Shown in pieces: positions 59,805 through 64,000 of a DNA stretch of 64,000 nt. This DNA is from Owenweeksia sp964619125. GTDB taxonomy: Bacteria > Bacteroidota > Bacteroidia > Flavobacteriales > Schleiferiaceae. The notes beneath the pieces were generated by a model that did no database searches, was not told the DNA's origin, and saw only the letters and a list, made by a program, of their open reading frames with translations. A program made the translations under genes and the position numbers. Each line of letters begins with the position of its first letter. The first letter of the stretch is position 1. The stretch lies in NCBI GenBank assembly GCA_964619125.1, contig CAZUCA010000002.1, positions 23,617 through 87,616 of the forward strand, given 5' to 3'.

Positions 59805-59963
59805 ACCTTAATAGTGGTCTTTTGCCTCCTTCCATTGCCCTCAAAGGTGGTGGTTTATCTTCGCTGCAGGAATTATGAATTAATTCATAGAATTATGTCA
59901 GTTTAAATATTTGTTTAGTTTCGTAACCATCTTTTGTTAAACCAACCAATAATTAACCTGACT

Positions 59964-60218
59964 ATGGAACCTGAAAATCACACTGGCAGCAAGGCCATAT
60001 CTACCGGTGAGTGGATTGTAACCATGTTAATCACGGCTATTCCGCTGGTAGGCTTTATCATGCTTTTTGTATGGTCTTTTGGCAGCAACACCCCAACAAG
60101 TAAAGCTAACTGGGCTAAAGCCACTTTACTGTGGATGGTAATTGCCATTGTTTTGACCTTTGTTTTCTCCGCCATATTTGGTATCGCATTTTTCTCCGCT
60201 TTTAGCGACCAGACATAA
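59964..60218 (+). CDS. small two-helix membrane protein
   Basis: An 84-residue protein with two membrane helices (W-I-V-T-M-L-I-T-A-I-P-L-V-G-F-I-M and A-T-L-L-W-M-V-I-A-I-V-L-T-F), joined by a short loop with F-G-S-N-T-P-T-S-K-A-N-W-A-K. Very similar small proteins occur across Bacteroidota with no known function. The ATG at 59964 fits the family start; a TTG at 59934 in the same frame would add ten residues. A strong terminator follows 25 nt after the stop. Confidence 0.8.
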   Translation: MEPENHTGSKAISTGEWIVTMLITAIPLVGFIMLFVWSFGSNTPTSKANWAKATLLWMVIAIVLTFVFSAIFGIAFFSAFSDQT

Positions 60219-60241
60219 TCTCTACTCGACTCCAACAACTA

Positions 60242-60274
60242 AAAACGGCCCGCGAAAGCAGGCCGTTTTTTTTT
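60242..60274 (+). terminator. intrinsic terminator after the two-helix membrane protein gene
   Basis: AACGGCC pairs with GGCCGTT, followed by an internal C/A mismatch, a GC/GC pair and a GAAA tetraloop. A nine-base T run follows. This is a textbook plus-strand terminator. Confidence 0.88.
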
Positions 60275-60367
60275 GATTACTCAATTCAAGTTTGTGATTA
60301 TCCCCCTGCTGCTTAGCACCATGCCCGGCAAAATGCTATTTTAGAATTCCATTACAATCCTGACAGC

Positions 60368-60838
60368 ATGGAAGCGGTTTATTTTAAAAATATCATGGTG
60401 GCCATAGATTTTGACGACATGAATGAGCTCTTGGTAGACTATGCGGCCACCATCGCCGATCAGTTTACAGCCCGGCTGTGGATAGTGCACATCGCCGCCC
60501 CCGACCCTGATTTTGTTGGCTTCGATGTGGGCCCCCAGTACATTCGCGACGTGAGGGCCGATAAACTGCGCGATGAACATCGCTTTTTAGCTCAGCTGGC
60601 CAGCCGTCTCCATAAAAATGGCCTCGACACTGAGGCCCTCCTGCTACAGGGCCCCACCGTGCAAACCATACTTGAGGAAGTAGAAAAACTCGATATCGAC
60701 CTCCTCATCGCCGGCTCACATGAGCATGGTTTTCTCTACAAGGCCTTTAACGAGGATACCGCCGAGGAGCTTTTCAAACAATGTCAGATCCCCCTGCTCA
60801 CCATCCCCCTAGACAGGCTGCAGGATCGTACACAATAG
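60368..60838 (+). CDS. universal stress protein (UspA family)
   Basis: A 156-residue cytoplasmic protein of single UspA-domain length. It starts I-M-V-A-I-D-F-D-D-M-N and has L-D-I-D-L-L-I-A-G-S-H-E-H-G near the C-terminus. In ATP-binding members the region reads G-x2-G-x9-G(S/T). Here the first glycines are present, but the distal G-S is replaced by N-E-D-T, so ATP binding is doubtful. It converges on the F420-type reductase gene with 13 nt between stops. Confidence 0.88.
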   Translation: MEAVYFKNIMVAIDFDDMNELLVDYAATIADQFTARLWIVHIAAPDPDFVGFDVGPQYIRDVRADKLRDEHRFLAQLASRLHKNGLDTEALLLQGPTVQTILEEVEKLDIDLLIAGSHEHGFLYKAFNEDTAEELFKQCQIPLLTIPLDRLQDRTQ

Positions 60839-60851
60839 CTCAGGCCCGGGG

Positions 60852-61541
60852 TTACTCACCCCATACCACCTTAAAATTGAACAGGGGGTTTTGCCGCGCA
60901 GTATAGAGCCGTGCCCAGGCCGGCATCATCTGCTCGGTACCACGCGCAGTGGAAATATCGCCCATGTCGATGACATTCTCTTTCTTCCAGCCCATGCTTT
61001 CCAACAATTCCTGAACGTGCTGCTTAGCCTCAGCGTCATTGCCGTTAAGAAACACATTATGGTCACCAGGCAATATACCGGGGTTGACCATAATAGCGGC
61101 ATTCATAGTATTGAGGCTCTTTACCACAAAGGTATCAGGGAATGTACGCTGAATTTGCTCGGCCAGTGAGTCAGTATTGGATATGGTAAGACTGGGCGGA
61201 AAGCCCTGTGAAAAATCGAGGGGATTGGAAATATCCAGCAGGATCTTCCCCTCCATATTGCTGCGGCCAGCCTGCTCAAGGGCGGCGAGGCTCCCGGCGC
61301 CATTCATGGCGTTTATCAATAGCTCAGCCTCCGCGGCCGCTTCACTTAAGCTGCTAAGTTTTATGCCGGGGTTTTCCTTTTGCCACTCGCGGTAGGGCGG
61401 GCGTCCGTAGCCATCCGGTTCACTGCGTCCCATAGTCTCTTCCACATTGCGGGTACCAATGTTCACTTCATGGCCCAGCTCCGCCAGCTTCTGCGCCAGA
61501 GTTTGGCCTACCATGCCGGTGCCGAATATTCCAATTTTCAT
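60852..61541 (-). CDS. NADPH-dependent F420 reductase-like oxidoreductase
   Basis: A 229-residue protein with an N-terminal Rossmann fold (K-I-G-I-F-G-T-G-M-V-G-Q-T-L) and F420:NADP-oxidoreductase-like features such as G-T-R-N-V-E. Bacteroidota are not known to make F420, so NAD(P)-linked reduction of another substrate is more likely. The ATG at 61541 begins at the nucleotide-binding fold; the open frame to 61586 would add 15 residues with no support. The gene stands alone. Confidence 0.82.
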   Translation of the reverse strand: MKIGIFGTGMVGQTLAQKLAELGHEVNIGTRNVEETMGRSEPDGYGRPPYREWQKENPGIKLSSLSEAAAEAELLINAMNGAGSLAALEQAGRSNMEGKILLDISNPLDFSQGFPPSLTISNTDSLAEQIQRTFPDTFVVKSLNTMNAAIMVNPGILPGDHNVFLNGNDAEAKQHVQELLESMGWKKENVIDMGDISTARGTEQMMPAWARLYTARQNPLFNFKVVWGE

Positions 61542-61702
61542 CACATTACTCTTTAGAATTGATAGATATCCGAGCCGGGGAAACACCCTTAAATTTAAGC
61601 ATAAGCAAGCGCTAAGACAAGAAAGCTGCTAGCAGCGTCGGGCCAGGTTTCCCTTACGACCGGCAACCCTCAACAAAAGACTGCTTAGCGCCTTAATTTG
61701 AC

Positions 61703-62389
61703 ATGAGCAGATTGTTCCGCAGTTTAATGATGGTGCTCGCACTTGTCCTTGGCAATAGTGCCGCCGGGCAAAGTCAGTCCCTCCCGGAGGGCTTTGTTTA
61801 TCTGGAAAATATCATTCCTGATATCAGGGTAGAAGTGCGCTATTGTTCCACCGATAATTTTATGGGACAGCCGGTAGATGGATATCGGCAGCCGTGCATC
61901 ATTCTGACCCGGCAGGCAGCCCAGGCACTGGCCGCTGTACAGGCCGAGCTGAGGGCACAGGGTTTGGGGCTGAAGGTTTTTGACGCCTACCGGCCACAGC
62001 GGGCGGTCAATCACTTTGTCTACTGGTCCCAACAAGCGCATGATACCCTCAAGAAAGCGGAGTACTACCCAGACATCCCCAAAAAAGAACTCTTTAATCG
62101 CGGCTATATAGCGGCCCACTCCAGTCACTCCGGTGGCAGTACCGTAGACCTAACCCTCATCGACCTTAATACGGGCCAGGAATTGGATATGGGCACCCCT
62201 TATGACTTTTTCAGCCCTTTGTCATGGCCCAGCAGTATGGAGGTATCACCGGAGGCACGCCAAAATCGACTGCAACTGCAGAGGTTAATGGAGTGGCATG
62301 GCTTCCGCCATCTCAAGACCGAGTGGTGGCACTTCACCCTGCGTGAGGAACCTTTTCCGGCCAGCTATTTCGATTTTGTGGTGGAGTAA
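61703..62389 (+). CDS. exported D-alanyl-D-alanine dipeptidase (VanX/DdpX-like)
   Basis: A 228-residue M15-family zinc peptidase with a signal peptide (residues 1-23, A-A-G-Q). The zinc ligands and catalytic residues are kept with VanX spacing: H142 and D149 in S-H-S-G-G-S-T-V-D, E207 and H210 in E-W-W-H, and R97 in Y-R-P. It would cut D-Ala-D-Ala in the periplasm, most likely for peptidoglycan recycling. No VanH/VanA-like genes are nearby, so a resistance role is not supported. Confidence 0.92.
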   Translation: MSRLFRSLMMVLALVLGNSAAGQSQSLPEGFVYLENIIPDIRVEVRYCSTDNFMGQPVDGYRQPCIILTRQAAQALAAVQAELRAQGLGLKVFDAYRPQRAVNHFVYWSQQAHDTLKKAEYYPDIPKKELFNRGYIAAHSSHSGGSTVDLTLIDLNTGQELDMGTPYDFFSPLSWPSSMEVSPEARQNRLQLQRLMEWHGFRHLKTEWWHFTLREEPFPASYFDFVVE

Positions 62390-62460
62390 TGATTCTACTT
62401 CAATCCTATCAGCCATTGCCTATTGAACAACACCAGTTAATTCAAGCATCTGCCTGGTTC

Positions 62461-62628
62461 TTAAAAGCGCGAATTTTCCCGCAGCACCTGAGCATAGGTG
62501 AGGTAAAGGGTAATGATCAGCAGGGCCCAGCCCAGCAGACTCTTCCAAATATTATCTGAGTCTGTTATCAACAGTATCGAAAAGAGGAAAAAAAGTGGGG
62601 AAAATATAGTGACAAGGCAGCCGCGCAT
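62461..62628 (-). CDS. 55-residue membrane protein with its own promoter box
   Basis: An ORF shorter than usual gene-finder limits: ATG at 62628, stop TAA at 62463-62461, 55 codons. It starts M-R-G-C-L-V-T-I-F-S-P-L-F-F-L-F and has two hydrophobic helices (about 5-22 and 31-46) joined by a short acidic loop D-S-D-N. The end is R-E-N-S-R-F. A perfect -7 box lies 28 nt upstream. I do not recognise the family. It could be a small membrane regulator or an assembly factor, and no partner is obvious. Confidence 0.6.
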   Translation of the reverse strand: MRGCLVTIFSPLFFLFSILLITDSDNIWKSLLGWALLIITLYLTYAQVLRENSRF

Positions 62629-62656
62629 GGATAGAGTAGAGATTTGACCTTTAACC

Positions 62657-62664
62657 CAAATATA
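62657..62664 (-). promoter_or_regulatory. Bacteroidota-type -7 promoter box for the 55-residue ORF
   Basis: The minus strand reads TATATTTG, an exact TAnnTTTG match, 28 nt before the ATG at 62628. I see no clear TTG at the -33 distance. Confidence 0.5.
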
Positions 62665-62736
62665 GGCTCTGAAATTTCCAGCCCCCGTTTTGAAGTTCCC
62701 GGCCGGAGTAAAACGAAGAGCCGGGCACTAAGGCAG

Positions 62737-62759
62737 GGCAGGCTTCCTGCCTGGCGGCA
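62737..62759. repeat. short palindromic cluster in intergenic DNA
   Basis: GGCAGG (62737-62742) pairs with CCTGCC (62746-62751) around CTT; TGCC (62748-62751) pairs with GGCA (62756-62759). Similar CTGCC-rich palindromes occur in intergenic DNA of many Bacteroidota. No T run is present, so a terminator is unlikely. Confidence 0.4.
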
Positions 62760-62834
62760 GACAAGCTCGCTCTTTTGTGCTTAACGGGGCCCCACAAAAT
62801 TACCCATGTTGTAAAACCACTCAAAATGCAATCT

Positions 62835-63533
62835 TCATTTCAAAGCTTGGTAGAGCAAGGCTGTTACAAAAGTATCGCTTTGAGCATCATGCTTTTCTAG
62901 TGTTGCCTTGAGCATCTGCCAGCTTCTCTTTTTTGAAAAAATCCGGTCAGCTGCGTTGTAAAGTGAAATCTTATAGCCATAGTTGTAGCCAAACTTTTTT
63001 GCAAACAATTTCATGGTATCAACCTTCCGCATTTGCCGCAGTGGAAAACCAATTCCAGCGCGTAAATATTCCGCTTGCAAGACTTTATAATCAAATTTGA
63101 TGTTATGGCCTACGATGGTATCCACTTTACCAGCAATAACCGATAAGGCGTTTAAGGCCTCATTCAACTCCACACCTTCTGTCTCACATTTCTCATTAGT
63201 AATTCCATGAATACCAATGGCCGTCGCAGGTATTTCCTGATTTTGCTTGATATAAAACTTCTCTCCGATGTAAGTACCGGACTTGTCCAACAGCAAAAAA
63301 CATAACTGGACGATTCTTGGAAAATTTTCACCGTGCTCTTTCAGGTTTTGGCGCGTTACCCTAATACCATTATCGACAATTAAACCTGTTGTCTCAGTAT
63401 CGATCACAAGCACTACCGGGTCAAAAGAGTCACCTTCAGTTAAAGGGTTAAGGCCTATAATCGTTCCATATTTACGTTTGTAAAAAAAATAAACAAGTAT
63501 GGCGACCGCCAAAGAAATTAATACGGCTAGCAT
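62835..63533 (-). CDS. membrane-anchored DnaQ-like (DEDDh) 3'-5' exonuclease
   Basis: A 232-residue protein. Residues 1-19 form a hydrophobic anchor (L-A-V-L-I-S-L-A-V-A-I-L-V-Y-F-F-Y), followed by a basic K-R-K and an exonuclease domain from about 40. Catalytic residues are D45 and E47 in V-I-D-T-E-T-T-G-L, the H-N-I-K-F-D region, and H215/D220 in H-D-A-Q-S-D. The short basic loop after the helix puts the domain in the cytoplasm. A membrane-anchored DnaQ-type exonuclease with no polymerase is unusual. The gene seems more AT-rich than its neighbours, which hints at horizontal origin. Confidence 0.85.
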   Translation of the reverse strand: MLAVLISLAVAILVYFFYKRKYGTIIGLNPLTEGDSFDPVVLVIDTETTGLIVDNGIRVTRQNLKEHGENFPRIVQLCFLLLDKSGTYIGEKFYIKQNQEIPATAIGIHGITNEKCETEGVELNEALNALSVIAGKVDTIVGHNIKFDYKVLQAEYLRAGIGFPLRQMRKVDTMKLFAKKFGYNYGYKISLYNAADRIFSKKRSWQMLKATLEKHDAQSDTFVTALLYQALK

Positions 63534-63780
63534 TTAGGTGGATTGGTTAAAATTAAAACTGAAAGTAATATAACCAATTATCAGTGAAAATACTGCGGCA
63601 TTAATACCGTTCGGGATCAGTGTAAAAGAGATAACCTCAAATCAGTAGCTTGAGCATGCACAAGGAAAAGTCGCTCTTTAGAATTAATGGATAGCTCCTT
63701 ACCAACTTATACCAACCACCAGAACTACACAGTCACGCAAAGACGCAGGAAGACTGTCAAGCAAAAAGCCTGAGATGCCG

Positions 63781-63798
63781 GACCGATAACTATCGGTC
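63781..63798. repeat. 18-bp inverted repeat
   Basis: GACCGATA and TATCGGTC are exact reverse complements separated by AC. It may be a protein-binding palindrome or a hairpin in a transcript. Confidence 0.5.
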
Positions 63799-63954
63799 TT
63801 CGTCCGACATGTTTTAGTGGGAAGGTCTTTAAAAGTACCCACTCCTCTAAGCATTTAAAGAATCGAGGGCGCCCATCGTGTACCGATACGGCGGGACAGG
63901 TTCGCCCAAATCATGTTGTTGAATTATTACCTTGAACTTTAAACTCCTTAAAAC

Positions 63955-63983
63955 AAAAAACCCCGCAATTCTGCGGGGTTTTT
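63955..63983. terminator. strong two-way intrinsic terminator near the window end
   Basis: CCCCGCA (63961-63967) and TGCGGGG (63972-63978) pair perfectly around ATTC, with six A's before and five T's after, so it can act on both strands. It implies a transcript that ends here from outside the window or from an unrecognised RNA within 63534-63950. Confidence 0.82.
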
Positions 63984-64000
63984 CTAGCTCCTCCTGTTGG

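Larger units (their letters stand above)
63534..64000. other. 467-nt region without a gene, at the window end
   Basis: No protein-coding frame of credible length is visible. It contains an AT-rich first half, the exact palindrome GACCGATA-AC-TATCGGTC at 63781-63798, AGTGGG/CCCACT arms at 63816-63821 and 63838-63843, and a strong terminator at 63955-63983. A sequence similar to common Bacteroidota intergenic repeats (ACGCAAAGACGC) occurs near 63734. A non-coding RNA or the end of a neighbouring gene could be involved. Confidence 0.45.

Noticed and set aside
60852..61541. True F420-dependent enzyme
   Set aside because: Bacteroidota are not known to make F420, and no F420 synthesis genes are in the window. 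The family name reflects fold only.
61703..62389. VanX-type glycopeptide resistance gene
   Set aside because: Catalytic residues match, but no vanH, vanA or vanRS-like genes are nearby and the protein is exported. Peptidoglycan recycling is more likely.
1..64000. tRNA, rRNA, CRISPR arrays, insertion sequences, phage genes
   Set aside because: I saw no cloverleaf-like sequence, rRNA core motif, regular direct repeat array, transposase or phage structural gene. A dedicated search could still find a divergent one.

Overview
The window looks like a chromosomal segment of a Bacteroidota bacterium, most likely a marine member of the Flavobacteriales or a relative. The evidence is the gliding lipoprotein GldH, a PorZ-like type IX secretion (T9SS) protein, C-terminal sorting-type domains, DUF4292 and DUF4837 lipoproteins, a Bacteroidota-type arginine decarboxylase, and repeated matches to the Bacteroidota -7 promoter box TAnnTTTG. 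Base composition appears to be near 50% GC by eye. I cannot name a species. I see no rRNA, tRNA, CRISPR array, insertion sequence or prophage.

Region 1 (1-4589, plus strand) is the 3' end of an extracellular contractile injection system (eCIS) locus. It holds the C-terminus of a tape-measure-type protein (cut by the window edge), the eCIS AAA+ ATPase, and a cargo block: a HEENH zincin-like protein, a 77-residue protein, and a DUF4157 protein that carries a second, DUF922-like zincin domain. The two large cargo proteins share a CxEC...KPW segment. This is the most interesting part of the window.

Region 2 (4594-10128, minus) has a TPR sensor histidine kinase, a nitroreductase, GpsA and a secreted M28 peptidase. 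Region 3 (10262-17080, plus) is a tightly packed envelope operon: flippase, dUTPase, sugar nucleotidyltransferase, TPR protein, DUF4292 lipoprotein and an EnvC-like LytM protein with degenerate catalytic residues. TatA, GatA, an MltD-like transglycosylase and a DUF4837 lipoprotein follow (17245-21503). Region 4 (21506-30125) has RecO/PorZ-like on minus, then RicT, GldH and PBP1A overlapping head to tail, then the ScoA/ScoB CoA transferase.

Region 5 (30125-36998) is a group of polytopic membrane proteins with an MBOAT and an AlgJ/AlgX-like protein, probably for surface glycan or lipid modification. Region 6 (36999-51381) has a fused oligopeptide ABC ATPase, a DEDD exonuclease, and two polyamine-related gene sets: lamin-tail protein/thioesterase/agmatinase joined by 4-nt overlaps, and deoxyhypusine-synthase-like plus arginine decarboxylase. 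Asd, an exported MsrA, a 2OG oxygenase and Kbl are also here. Region 7 (51495-64000) has a cation efflux protein, an SRPBCC protein, an FG-GAP repeat protein paired with a TIGR03032 protein, a fused HyuA-HyuB 5-oxoprolinase, a universal stress protein, an F420-type reductase, a VanX-like dipeptidase, a 55-residue membrane ORF with its own promoter box, and a membrane-anchored DnaQ-type exonuclease.

Many neighbouring genes overlap by 1-40 nt, so translational coupling is probably common. Several start codons were set by promoter-box position, by the signal peptide, or by where family homology begins.
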